This document shows positions 49,050-57,053 of a DNA stretch of 64,000 nucleotides, piece after piece (position 1 is the first letter of the stretch; each line of letters begins with the position of its first letter). Under the pieces are notes generated by a model that did no database searches, had not been told where the DNA came from, and saw only the letters and a list, made by a program, of their open reading frames with translations. Made by a program: the position numbers and the translations under genes. This stretch comes from JAWKJY01 sp041393535 (GTDB lineage: Bacteria > Actinomycetota > Thermoleophilia > Gaiellales > Gaiellaceae), in the NCBI GenBank assembly GCA_041393535.1, contig JAWKJY010000007.1, forward strand, positions 62,001 through 126,000. The letters are read 5' to 3'.

Positions 49050-49925
49050 TCAGCCGCGCGTGGCGACCTTGCGCGCCGTGAACGCGAAGCCGTCCTCGGT
49101 GATCTCGTCGGCCCGGACGAGGACGACCGCCTCGATCGGGTCGGCCGCGTCGAGCACCTCCTCGGCCAGGTCGTCGCAGGCGATCCGCTCGCCGTCGGCG
49201 AAGCAGCGGGCGTCCGTGGCGTCCAGCTCGAACGTGTCGCCGCGGAGCTTCTCGTTCAGGAAGGAGCGCACGCGCTTCGGCACGCCGCGCAGGATGCGGT
49301 TCAGCGACGCCGTGAAGACCGGGCCGTCCGCCGCGTCCTCGAGGTCGACGTGCAGCTTGAGCGTCTTGCGGAAGAAGCCGCGAGGCGGCACTGGCAGGTC
49401 GTCCGCCGCGGTCTCGGGGTCGTCCGGCCCGACCGGGTCGCCGGGGAGCGCGCCGGGCTCGCCGACCTGCCACGGGCCGGTCGGCTGGCCGTCGTCGTCC
49501 ACCGGCGGGAACGGCAGCGGCGGGAGCGGCGGGAGGGGAGGCTCGCCCGGGGAGACCGGGTCGCCGGCCGGCTCGTCGCAGGCGGTCTCCTCGAACGCCG
49601 CGACCTTGGGGCGGCCGTCGTCGAGCCGGATCGCCTCGCCGACCCGCGACGGGACGACCACGTCGCCGAGGCCCACGCCGGAGGCAACGCGCAGCGTCAC
49701 GAGCCGGCCGGAGAGCTCGCCCGGCGCGCAGCGAAGGACGCCCGTGACGCTCCGCCTCCCGAGGTCGACCGCCTCGACGTCCATCGCGACGTGCAGGACG
49801 GCCTCGGGCGCCTCGTCGTCGTCGCGCGGGGCCGGCCCGGTGGCCGCGAGCGCGCTGCCGCCGAGGGCGAGGGCGAGCGCGCCGCCGGCGAGGGCGACGA
49901 GGGTGCGGGTCCGGCTGGTGGGCAT
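49050..49925 (-). CDS. Secreted protein of unknown function
   Basis: A 291-residue exported protein: ATG 49925, signal peptide (TRTLVALAGGALALALGGSALA), an N-terminal beta-like domain (LHVAMDVEAVDLGRRSVTGVLRCAPGELSGRLVTLRVASGVGLGDVVVPSRVG), a Pro/Gly linker (residues about 125-175), and a C-terminal domain (GFFRKTLKLHVDLEDAADGPVFTASLNRILRGVPKRVRSFLNEKL, ARCFADGERIACDDLAEEVL). The C-terminal half has two cysteines that could pair. I recognise no family. Confidence 0.8.
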   Translation of the reverse strand: MPTSRTRTLVALAGGALALALGGSALAATGPAPRDDDEAPEAVLHVAMDVEAVDLGRRSVTGVLRCAPGELSGRLVTLRVASGVGLGDVVVPSRVGEAIRLDDGRPKVAAFEETACDEPAGDPVSPGEPPLPPLPPLPFPPVDDDGQPTGPWQVGEPGALPGDPVGPDDPETAADDLPVPPRGFFRKTLKLHVDLEDAADGPVFTASLNRILRGVPKRVRSFLNEKLRGDTFELDATDARCFADGERIACDDLAEEVLDAADPIEAVVLVRADEITEDGFAFTARKVATRG

Positions 49926-50064
49926 CGATTCTCCTGTCGACGGGGGCCGCAGAGCGTCCTGCCGGTCATCGCCCGGTCGGCGGGCGCGATCCAGCAGGTT
50001 CCCCCGGACGGGGCACCCCGTCACGTGTGGGCGTCCCCCGGTCGGGGCACCCCGGGCGGGTCGC

Positions 50065-50892
50065 TCAGCCGGCGGCGGGCCCGGGCGGCGGGAGCGGCGC
50101 GCGGCCGGCACGGTCCGCGACGCGCTCGACCGCGACCGCGAGCAGGACGAGCGCGCCGCAGCCGAGCAGGAGGACGAGGCGCCAGAGGCCGACCCTGGAC
50201 GAGGGCTCGCCCGCAGCCGCGAGCGAGGCCCGCGTGCGCTCGACGAGCGCCGGCGCGTCGCGCAGCGCCTCCTCGGCGGCGGCGAGGTCGTCGCCGAGCC
50301 GCTCGACCGTCCCCTGCAGCGTCCCGATCGCGAGGCCGACCGCGGCCACCGCGGCCTCGCCCTCGCGGATCGAGCTCGCGATCCCCCGCAGCCGCGCCGG
50401 CAGCGGCCGCAGCGTCTCGTCGAGGCGCGCGAGCTCGCCGGCCAGGTCGAGGCCCGTCGCGTCGATCCCCGGCAGGAGCGCGAGGGCCTCGAGCAGCGCG
50501 TCCAGCCGGCCGGTCTGCCCGGTCAGGCGCTCGATCGCGCCGGCGAGCGTCTCGACCGCCCCGGCGACCTCGCCCTGCACCGCGTCGGCGGCGCCGCCGA
50601 TCGCGTCGCCGGCCGCGCCGACGGCGGCCGCGAGCCCGTCGACGCCCGCGGCCAGCGAGTCGACGAGCCCGCTCGCGTCCTGCGCCAGCGCGACGGAGGA
50701 CTCGGCGCTCGCGAGCGCCAGCGCGGCAGCGTCCCGGGCGAGCGTCGCCGTCCGCTCGGCCTCGCGCCCGTCCCGGCCGAGCAGGATCCAGCCGAGGGCG
50801 GCCGCGGCCACCGCCGCCGCGACCACGAGCGCGGCGAGCGCGCGCACGGCGAGCGCCAGGGCCCCGCCGCGGCTCGGCTGCGCCTCGACCAT
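50065..50892 (-). CDS. Membrane protein with a long extracellular helical region
   Basis: A 275-residue protein with two membrane segments (residues about 15-38, ALAALVVAAAVAAAALGWILL, and about 236-254, LWRLVLLLGCGALVLLAVAV) joined by about 195 residues of continuous Ala/Leu/Glu-rich helix (AQDASGLVDSLAAGVDGLAAAVGAAGDAI..). The middle resembles bacterial methyl-accepting or YhgE/PIP-like spacers with heptad and 11-residue periodicity. ATG 50892 follows TAGCGT by ten bases. Function unknown. Confidence 0.75.
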   Translation of the reverse strand: MVEAQPSRGGALALAVRALAALVVAAAVAAAALGWILLGRDGREAERTATLARDAAALALASAESSVALAQDASGLVDSLAAGVDGLAAAVGAAGDAIGGAADAVQGEVAGAVETLAGAIERLTGQTGRLDALLEALALLPGIDATGLDLAGELARLDETLRPLPARLRGIASSIREGEAAVAAVGLAIGTLQGTVERLGDDLAAAEEALRDAPALVERTRASLAAAGEPSSRVGLWRLVLLLGCGALVLLAVAVERVADRAGRAPLPPPGPAAG

Positions 50893-51028
50893 TCGCCGCC
50901 CGACGCTAGCACGGCCTCCCCGCGCTGGAGGCGCGGGGATCCGCGGAGGCCCGATCGTGGCCCGCGCGGAGGCGGCCCGGGGCCGCGGCGGCGCATCATC
51001 GCGGCAACGACGACGCGAGGAGGTCGCC

Positions 51029-52290
51029 ATGCCAGCCGCACCGCGCGTGGTGGTGGTCGGGAGCGGGTTCGCGGGCTCGAGGCCCTCTTCCTGCTCCGGA
51101 TGCGCCTGCACGAGAAGGTCGACCTGACCCTGGTCTCGGACCGGGAGCACTGGGTCTTCCGGCCCAACTCGATCTACATCCCGTTCGGCGCCGAGCCGGG
51201 CTCGCTGAACGTCGACCTCTCCGACCCGCTGCGCAAGCGCGACGTCCGCTTCCACCACGCGGCGATCCGCGAGGTCGACGCCGACGGCCGCCGCATCCGC
51301 CTCGCGGACGGCGCGACCGTCCCGTACGAACGGCTCGTGCTCGCGACCGGCTCCGACATGCGCCCGGACGAGATCCTCGGCCTCGCCGAGCACGGCGAGT
51401 CGATCTGGACGGCGGACGAGATGCTGTCCCTGCGCGCCGCGCTGGGGCGGCTGCGCGAGCGTGCGCGCGCGGGCGAGCGGCAGGACGTGCTCTTCCTCGT
51501 CCCGCCGAACAACAAGTGCGCCGGCCCGCTCTACGAGATGGTCTTCATGCTCGAGACGTGGCTGCGCCGCGAGCACGCCCGCGACGCGGTCTCGATCGGC
51601 TACGCGACCTTCGAGCGCACGTACATCCAGGCGTTCGGCCCGCGCCTGCACGACGTCGTCGTGCGCGAGTTCGCCGAGCGCGGGGTGGAGGGGGCCACCG
51701 AGCAGGTCGTCACCGAGGTGCGCCCGAACGAGGCGGTCTTCGCCGACGGCTCGACGCGCCGCTTCGACCTGCTGATCACCTTCCCGCCGTACGTGTCGGC
51801 CGTCCGCTACGACGGCCTGCCGGGCGACGAGCGCGGCTTCCTGCGCACCGAGCTCGAGACGCGCCAGGTCGTCGGCCACCCGGAGATCTACGCGCCCGGG
51901 GACGCGGGCGACTTCCCCGTCAAGCAGGCGTTCCTCGCGTTCCTGCAGGCGGACGCGGTCGCCGAGCACGTCGCGGGCGAGGTCGAGGGCCGCACGCCGC
52001 GCGCCCCGTTCGACCCGGTGAGCATGTGCATCATGGAGATGCTCGACAAGGCGACGTTCGCCCAGGTGCCGCTCCGGCTGACGGGCGACCCGGCCCGGCC
52101 GGTCGAGGTGCGCCCCGGCGCGGACGACCTCTACAAGGTGGGCGTCTCGCCCGTCTGGCGGCTGGGCAAGAAGATGCTCGGCGCGGTCGTGCCGATGCGC
52201 TTCCACGCGGGCGAGCCGTTCCACGCGGGCACCGCCTGGCAGCTGATGGACATCGGCCTGAAGGGGATGAAGGGCGTGCTCGCCGACTGA
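51029..52290 (+). CDS. FAD-dependent pyridine nucleotide-disulfide oxidoreductase, SQR-like (frameshifted)
   Basis: An about 420-residue flavoprotein similar to sulfide:quinone reductases and type II NADH dehydrogenases. ATG 51029 follows GCGAGGAGG. N-terminal FAD loop VVVVGSGFAG, then after a one-base loss at about 51080 LEALFLLRMRLHEKVDLTLVSDREHWVFRPN, VPYERLVLATGSDMRPDE, NNKCAGPLYEMVFMLE (SQR-type KCAGxxxE), and YAPGDAGDFPVKQAFLAFLQADAVAEHVAG (second FAD motif). The C-terminus has amphipathic hydrophobic segments for membrane contact. Whether sulfide is the donor is unproven. Confidence 0.85.
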
Positions 52291-52317
52291 GGCGACCGGT
52301 CCGGCGCGCTCCTCCAC

Positions 52318-52323
52318 TAGGCT
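52318..52323 (+). promoter_or_regulatory. -10 box for the SDR at 52331
   Basis: TAGGCT ends seven bases before ATG 52331. Confidence 0.5.
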
Positions 52324-52330
52324 CCCGCGC

Positions 52331-53077
52331 ATGGAGCTCACCGGGAGGAGCGCGCTCGTCACGGGCGGCGGCACCGGGCTGGGACGGGCGATCTCGCTCG
52401 GGCTCGCCCGCGCCGGCTGCGACGTCGCCGTCAACTACGCCCGCTCCGCCGACGACGCCGAGGCGACGGCCGCGGAGATCCGCGCGCTCGGGCGTCGCGC
52501 CGTCGCCGTGCAGGCGGACGTCGCCGACGCGGCCTCGGTCGCGCGGCTCGTCGCCGACGTCGAGCGCGAGCTCGGGGCCGTCGACGTCCTCGTCAACAAC
52601 GCCGCCGTCACGAGGGGGATCCCGTTCGCGGACCTCGCCGCAGTCGCCCCGGAGGACTGGCAGGCGATCCTCGGCGTCAACCTCGTCGGCAGCTTCCTCT
52701 GCACCCAGGCCGTCGTGCCGGGAATGGCCGCGCGGGGGGCGGGGAGCGTCCTGATGGTCTCGTCGAACGCGCCCTACGTCGCGATGGGCAGCTCGATCCC
52801 GTACACGGTCTCGAAGGCGGGCCTGCTCTCGCTGACCCAGTGCCTCTGCCGCGCCGTCCCGGACGGCGTCCGCGTCAACGCGATCGCGCCCGGCTGGATG
52901 CGCACGCGCTGGCTCGAGCGCAACCTCGATCCCGGGCTGCTGGCGCGCGTCGAGTCCGGGGAGCTGCCGTCCGTCGACGTCGAGGACGTCGCCCGGGCGG
53001 CCGTCGAGCTGATCGCGAACGACGCCGCGAACGGGCAGACGCTCGTGCTCGACGGCGGGGAGCTCTGGCGCACGTGA
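52331..53077 (+). CDS. Short-chain dehydrogenase/reductase, FabG-like
   Basis: A 248-residue SDR: VTGGGTGLGRAISLGLARAGCDVAVNYARS (an Arg-Ser after the second strand, suggesting NADP), LVNNAAVT, SVLMVSSNAPY (catalytic Ser), YTVSKAGLL (Tyr, Lys), APGWMRTRW, and TLVLDGGELWRT at the end. Close in pattern to 3-oxoacyl-ACP reductases, but the substrate is open. Four-base overlap (GTGA) with a thioesterase gene suggests they act together on an acyl substrate. Confidence 0.9.
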   Translation: MELTGRSALVTGGGTGLGRAISLGLARAGCDVAVNYARSADDAEATAAEIRALGRRAVAVQADVADAASVARLVADVERELGAVDVLVNNAAVTRGIPFADLAAVAPEDWQAILGVNLVGSFLCTQAVVPGMAARGAGSVLMVSSNAPYVAMGSSIPYTVSKAGLLSLTQCLCRAVPDGVRVNAIAPGWMRTRWLERNLDPGLLARVESGELPSVDVEDVARAAVELIANDAANGQTLVLDGGELWRT

Positions 53078-53451
53078 GCGCGCCCGAACGGCTGATCCCG
53101 CCGCTCGAGCGCCGCTGGGACGAGGAGGGCGTCCTGCACGTCGACGTCGTGCTCGGCGCCTTCTACGAGGGCCCGCCCGGGCACGTGCACGGCGGCGCGA
53201 CCTCGGCGGTCTTCGACCAGCTGCTCGGCGACGCCGTCCACCGGCTCGAGCGGATCGCCTACACGGGCCACCTCGAGATCGACTACCGCCGGCCGTGGCC
53301 GCTCGGCGTCGTCGGCAGCTTCCGCGTCCTGGCCGAGCACGCGGGCGGGCGCAAGCTCACGGCCTCGGGCGAGCTGCGCGACCCGGACGGCCGGCTGATG
53401 GCGACCGCCCGGGGGCTCTGGGTCGTGCCGCGCGTCGTGCTCGGCGGCTAG
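53074..53451 (+). CDS. Hotdog-fold (PaaI/4HBT) thioesterase
   Basis: A 125-residue hotdog protein: FYEGPPGHVHGGATSAVFDQLLGDAV (the HGG loop and D/E of the PaaI family active site), YTGHLEIDYRRPWPLG, and KLTASGELRDPDGRLMATARGLWVV. It cleaves acyl-CoA or acyl-ACP thioesters. It is coupled to the SDR upstream; its stop overlaps, tail to tail, the end of the convergent hyuB gene. Confidence 0.88.
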   Translation: MSAPERLIPPLERRWDEEGVLHVDVVLGAFYEGPPGHVHGGATSAVFDQLLGDAVHRLERIAYTGHLEIDYRRPWPLGVVGSFRVLAEHAGGRKLTASGELRDPDGRLMATARGLWVVPRVVLGG

Positions 53452-55364
53452 CCCGTCAGCCCGAAGGCGCGGTTCCCGGCCGTGGTCGCCGCCGGCGGCG
53501 CGGGCGCGACCGGCTTCGCCGCGAGGTAGTCCTCGAGGCCGCGGACGCGATCGGTGCGCGCCCGCAGCTCCGCGCGCAGCGCGGCGGTCGCCTCCTCGTC
53601 CACCTCCAGGTCGGGCCCGGGCCGGAAGACCACGCCGTAGGCGTCGCGGGCGAGCTCGAGCGGCGTGTAGTCGTCGAGCACGTCCTCGCGCACCGCCGCC
53701 GGATCGCGATCGAGCGGGTCGCCGTAGCCGGCCGAGTTCGGCACCTTGATCTCCACGTAGTCCCCGGCGCGGAACTGGATGTCCGTGAAGAGCGCGTAGA
53801 GGTCGCGCGCGTCCCCGAGCCCGGCGTTCTTCGTCATCGAGCCCTGGAGGCCGTCCCAGCCGCCGAAGACGGCCTTCGGCGCCATGTGGTGGCCGGCCGC
53901 CTCGCTGGCCATGAAGCCGTCCTCGGTGAAGCGGTTCACGCGCACCATGCCGACGCCGCCCCGCCACTGGCCCGGCGCGGCCGGCTCCGGGCGCAGCTCG
54001 TACTGGTCGCAGCGCAGCGGGAAGCGCATGTCGCACTCCTCGATCGGGTTGTTCCGCGTGTTGGCGAGGTGGCAGTCGATCGCGTCCATGCCGTCCTTGC
54101 CGTAGCGCCCGCCGTAGGAGCCCTCGTTGATCTCGATGTGCACCCAGTACTCGCCGCGCTCGGCGACGTAGCCGGAGTAGACGGCCGCGGTGAGCGCCGC
54201 CGACGAGCCGGCGAGCGTCTGCTTCGGCAGGGCGTTCGTCAGCGCGAGCACGGTCGAGTCGACCAGCCGGTTGCACTGGCAGAAGCGCGAGAAGCAGGCG
54301 CGCGGGAAGCGCGGGTTGTAGAGCGTCCCCTTCGGCGCGACGAGCTTCACCGGGCGGAAGCAGCCCTCGTTCTGCGGCACGCGCTCGGGCGTCAGGGCCT
54401 CGTCGAGCAGGATCGTGCGGATCGCGTAGTAGGCGGCCACGCACGCCGAGCCCTCGTAGGGGACGTTGAAGCCGGTCGGCACCTCGGGCGTCGTGCCGGT
54501 CGTGTCGATCGTGATCTCGTCGCCCTCGACGATCACCTTGACCTCGACCTGGAGCGGCTTGCCGCGGTTGACGCCGTCGTCGTCGAGCCAGGTGGTCGGG
54601 GCGACGTAGACGCCGTCGGGCACCTTCGCGATCTCGGCGCGGAGCATCTTCTCCGAGTAGTCCATCCAGTCGTAGGCGGACGACATGACGAGGTCGGGGC
54701 CGTAGCGCTCGACGAGCTTCAGGAAGCGCTGCTTGCCGAGCGTGACCGCCGCGAGCATTGCGCCGAGGTCGCCGCGGTTCATCGTCTCCGTGCGGACGTT
54801 GTCGAAGATCATCCGGTCGACCTCGACGTTCAGCTCGCCCTCGCGGTACCAGCGCAGGCCGTTGTAGAGCTTCGCCTCCGCGTAGACGTCGTAGGAGTCC
54901 GGGTTGATGCCCGGGAACGAGCCGCCGACGTCGAGCACGTGGCCCGTCACCGCGGCGAAGCCGAGCAGCTCGCCGTTCCAGAAGAGCGGCGTCGCGACGC
55001 CGACGTCCGGCGTGTGCGAGGCGCCGAGGTACGGGTGGTTGTGGACGATCACGTCGCCGTCCCGGATCTCCCCGCGCAGGCGGCGCAGGAAGCCGCGGAT
55101 GTACCAGGGGAGCGAGCCGATGTGCATCGGCGTCGAGTCGGACTCGCAGAGCTCGCGGCCCTCGGCGTCGAAGATGCCCGCCCCCAGGTCCTCGGACTCG
55201 CGGATGATCGACGAGTACGCCATCCGGAAGAGGACGCTCGCCATCTCCTTCGCGATCGCCTGGAACGCGCCGCCGAGCACGCGCAGCGTGATCGGGTCGA
55301 CCTCGACGCGGGGGCGCGTCGGCGGGCCCGGCAGCTGCCCCAGCTCGTCCTCGATCAGCGACAT
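53448..55364 (-). CDS. hyuB: Hydantoinase B / acetone carboxylase alpha-like subunit
   Basis: A 638-residue HyuB-family protein: DPITLRVLGGAFQAIAKEMASVLFRMAYSSIIRESEDLGAGIFD, DSTPMHIGSLPWYIRG, DGDVIVHNHPYLGASHTPDV, NRGDLGAMLAA, GCFRPVKLVAPKGTLYNPRFP, EINEGSYGGRYGKDGMDAID, RNNPIEECDMRFPLR. Partners of this subunit are HyuA ATPases (5-oxoprolinase, acetone or acetophenone carboxylase), and no hyuA is seen beside it, which leaves the substrate unknown. Only a 73-aa gene lies immediately upstream. The ATG is preceded by GAAGGAGG. Confidence 0.88.
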   Translation of the reverse strand: MSLIEDELGQLPGPPTRPRVEVDPITLRVLGGAFQAIAKEMASVLFRMAYSSIIRESEDLGAGIFDAEGRELCESDSTPMHIGSLPWYIRGFLRRLRGEIRDGDVIVHNHPYLGASHTPDVGVATPLFWNGELLGFAAVTGHVLDVGGSFPGINPDSYDVYAEAKLYNGLRWYREGELNVEVDRMIFDNVRTETMNRGDLGAMLAAVTLGKQRFLKLVERYGPDLVMSSAYDWMDYSEKMLRAEIAKVPDGVYVAPTTWLDDDGVNRGKPLQVEVKVIVEGDEITIDTTGTTPEVPTGFNVPYEGSACVAAYYAIRTILLDEALTPERVPQNEGCFRPVKLVAPKGTLYNPRFPRACFSRFCQCNRLVDSTVLALTNALPKQTLAGSSAALTAAVYSGYVAERGEYWVHIEINEGSYGGRYGKDGMDAIDCHLANTRNNPIEECDMRFPLRCDQYELRPEPAAPGQWRGGVGMVRVNRFTEDGFMASEAAGHHMAPKAVFGGWDGLQGSMTKNAGLGDARDLYALFTDIQFRAGDYVEIKVPNSAGYGDPLDRDPAAVREDVLDDYTPLELARDAYGVVFRPGPDLEVDEEATAALRAELRARTDRVRGLEDYLAAKPVAPAPPAATTAGNRAFGLTG

Positions 55365-55404
55365 GCGTCCTCCTTCGGGCGTGCCCGCGGCTGCGGGCCG
55401 TGCG

Positions 55405-55626
55405 TCAGCGGGGCTGCGGCCACAGGCCGAGCTCCTCGAGCTTGGCGACGACGTCCTCGGCGCGCTCGACGTCGTGCGCGGTCGGGGTCGGGTCGTCGAC
55501 CGACGGCCGGGCGGTGTCCTCGCCCGAGAGCTGGCGGCGCTTCTGGCGCTGCCAGCTCGCGTGCGAGACCTCGGCGAGGGTGCGCACGAGGTCGTCGCGG
55601 GTGAGTGCGGGAGCGGCGTCCGTCAT
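55405..55626 (-). CDS. Small protein upstream of hyuB
   Basis: A 73-residue soluble protein: ALTRDDLVRTLAEVSHASWQRQKRRQLSGEDTARPSVDDPTPTAHDVERAEDVVAKLEELGLWP. Two amphipathic helices around a polar linker; no family recognised. ATG 55626 lies 17 bases after a TAGCAT box (55644-55649 on the minus strand). It is probably cotranscribed with hyuB, 40 bases downstream, and might be a small regulatory or assembly partner. Confidence 0.65.
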   Translation of the reverse strand: MTDAAPALTRDDLVRTLAEVSHASWQRQKRRQLSGEDTARPSVDDPTPTAHDVERAEDVVAKLEELGLWPQPR

Positions 55627-55643
55627 CGTCGTCGAGCCCGACG

Positions 55644-55653
55644 ATGCTAGCGT
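55644..55653. promoter_or_regulatory. Overlapping divergent -10 boxes
   Basis: ATGCTAGCGT contains TAGCGT (55648-55653) for the plus-strand basic peptide and, on the other strand, TAGCAT (55644-55649) for the hyuB-side gene. The two hexamers share the CTAG centre, so the polymerase cannot use both at once. Confidence 0.45.
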
Positions 55654-55687
55654 TCCCGTCCGGCACAGACCAGCAGAGGAGGCCGTC

Positions 55688-55786
55688 GTGGCGAGGACCC
55701 GCACCCGCCGCAGCCGTCGGATCCCCCAGCGCGAGCCGCACCGCCTCAAGAAGGTGCGCCGCCGGATCCGCTCGCGCGGACGCTGA
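55688..55786 (+). CDS. 32-residue strongly basic peptide
   Basis: GTG 55688 follows an excellent GAGGAGG ribosome-binding site and opens a 32-residue chain ARTRTRRSRRIPQREPHR followed by LKKVRRRIRSRGR: half its residues are Arg or Lys, with no acidic cluster. Size and charge resemble very small ribosomal proteins (bTHX, bS22/AURKAIP1-type), but I cannot align it convincingly. A promoter box, ribosome-binding site, stop and terminator are all in place, making a real stand-alone gene likely. Confidence 0.72.
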   Translation: MARTRTRRSRRIPQREPHRLKKVRRRIRSRGR

Positions 55787-55794
55787 GAGCCGTC

Positions 55795-55820
55795 GGGGGA
55801 GGAGCGTCCGCTTCTCCCCC
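55795..55820 (+). terminator. Hairpin terminator after the basic peptide
   Basis: Stem GGGGGAGGAGC / GCTTCTCCCCC with one G-T pair and loop GTCC, then GTGTCC. It is the same stem as the hppA and ktrA terminators. The next 230 bases hold nothing recognisable. Confidence 0.8.
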
Positions 55821-56056
55821 GTGTCCGCCGTGAGGGCGCCGCGCCCGGCCGACCTGTCCGTTCCGGACGGGCGAGGGGCCACCCCGCGCCTCCACCCGCT
55901 TCCGAGCGTAGCGCGGAATCCGTCGCGGGTGTGTCACGGGGCGCCGGCGAGGTGTGCCCACTTCGCGACGATCCCTCCACGGGCGCGGGCGGGCGGCTCG
56001 CCGATCCGCCCGCGGGGCGGGCCCGGACGCGCCGGGCCCGGCACCCCGCGGCGGCC

Positions 56057-56902
56057 TCAGCCGTTCAGGCGGTCGACCAGCGGCTGGCGCGCCTCGAGCT
56101 CGCGCAGCACCTCGTCGCGCGGTGCCGAGGGGAGGAGCGCGAGCGCGCGCACCAGGCCGGCCTCGCGCCAGCGCTCGAGCGTCGTGTCGTCGCGCGGCAG
56201 CCCGTAGCTCATCACGATCGGGTCGGGTCGTCCGCCCTCGGCGCACAGCCGCCGCAGCTCGGCCACCGCGTCGAGGAAGGCGTCGCCGAACCGGTCGGTC
56301 AGGGGCATCCAGCCGTCGCAGTAGCGCGCGGCACGCGCCATCGCCCGCGGCGTGCTCGCGCCGAGCAGGACGGGCGGGTGCGGGAACTGCAGCGGCTTCG
56401 GCCACTGCCAGGTCGGCTGGACCCGGACGAGGTCGCCCTCGTACGCGGCGACGTCCTCGGTCCACAGCGCCCGCATCGCCTCGACGCGCTCCCGGAGGAG
56501 CTTCCAGCGCGTGCGCGGGTCGGTGCCGTGGTTCTCCATCTCGTCCTCGTTCCAGCCCGCGCCGACCCCGAACAGGAAGCGGCCGCCGGAGAGCCGGTCG
56601 AGCGTCGAGACCTGCTTCGCGAGCACGACCGGGTCGTGCTGCGTGACGAGGCAGACGCCGGTGCCCACGAGCAGGCGCGTCGTCGTCGCCGCGACCGCCG
56701 TGAGCACGACGAACGGGTCGAGGATCTGCTTGTAGTACTCCGGGATCGGCCCGCCGCCCGGCCACTCGGTCCTCCGGCTGACCGGGATGTTCGTGTGCTC
56801 GGTGACGAAGAACGACTCGTAGCCGCGCTGCTCGAGCTCGCGCCCGAGCTCGACGACGTCCATCGAGTGCTCCGTGGGGAAGGTGACCGCGCCGATCTGC
56901 AT
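56057..56902 (-). CDS. F420-type LLM-class oxidoreductase
   Basis: A 281-residue luciferase-like TIM-barrel protein. QIGAVTFPTEHSMDVVELGRELEQRGYESFFVTEHTNIP (N-terminal barrel), DPFVVLTAVAATTTRLLVGTGVCLVTQHDPVVLAKQVSTLDRLSGGRFLFGVGAGWNEDEMENHG and HPPVLLGASTPRAMARAARYCDGWMP are the F420-dependent LLM family pattern. It probably oxidises or reduces a small organic molecule with coenzyme F420 (FMN is possible); the substrate is unknown. The start ATG 56902 is divergent from the endolysin-like gene. Confidence 0.9.
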   Translation of the reverse strand: MQIGAVTFPTEHSMDVVELGRELEQRGYESFFVTEHTNIPVSRRTEWPGGGPIPEYYKQILDPFVVLTAVAATTTRLLVGTGVCLVTQHDPVVLAKQVSTLDRLSGGRFLFGVGAGWNEDEMENHGTDPRTRWKLLRERVEAMRALWTEDVAAYEGDLVRVQPTWQWPKPLQFPHPPVLLGASTPRAMARAARYCDGWMPLTDRFGDAFLDAVAELRRLCAEGGRPDPIVMSYGLPRDDTTLERWREAGLVRALALLPSAPRDEVLRELEARQPLVDRLNG

Positions 56903-57053
56903 GCGAGCGGGCTCCGTCGTCGGTGGCAGGGCAGTCGGCAGGATACGCGGCCCGGGGCGTCGCCCTGGCGGCAGCCGGGCGCTGGTACGCTCGGCGCGCG
57001 GCCGGACGGGCCACGGCCCGTCCCGAACCGGCGGCTCGACGGGAGGAGGGGCG

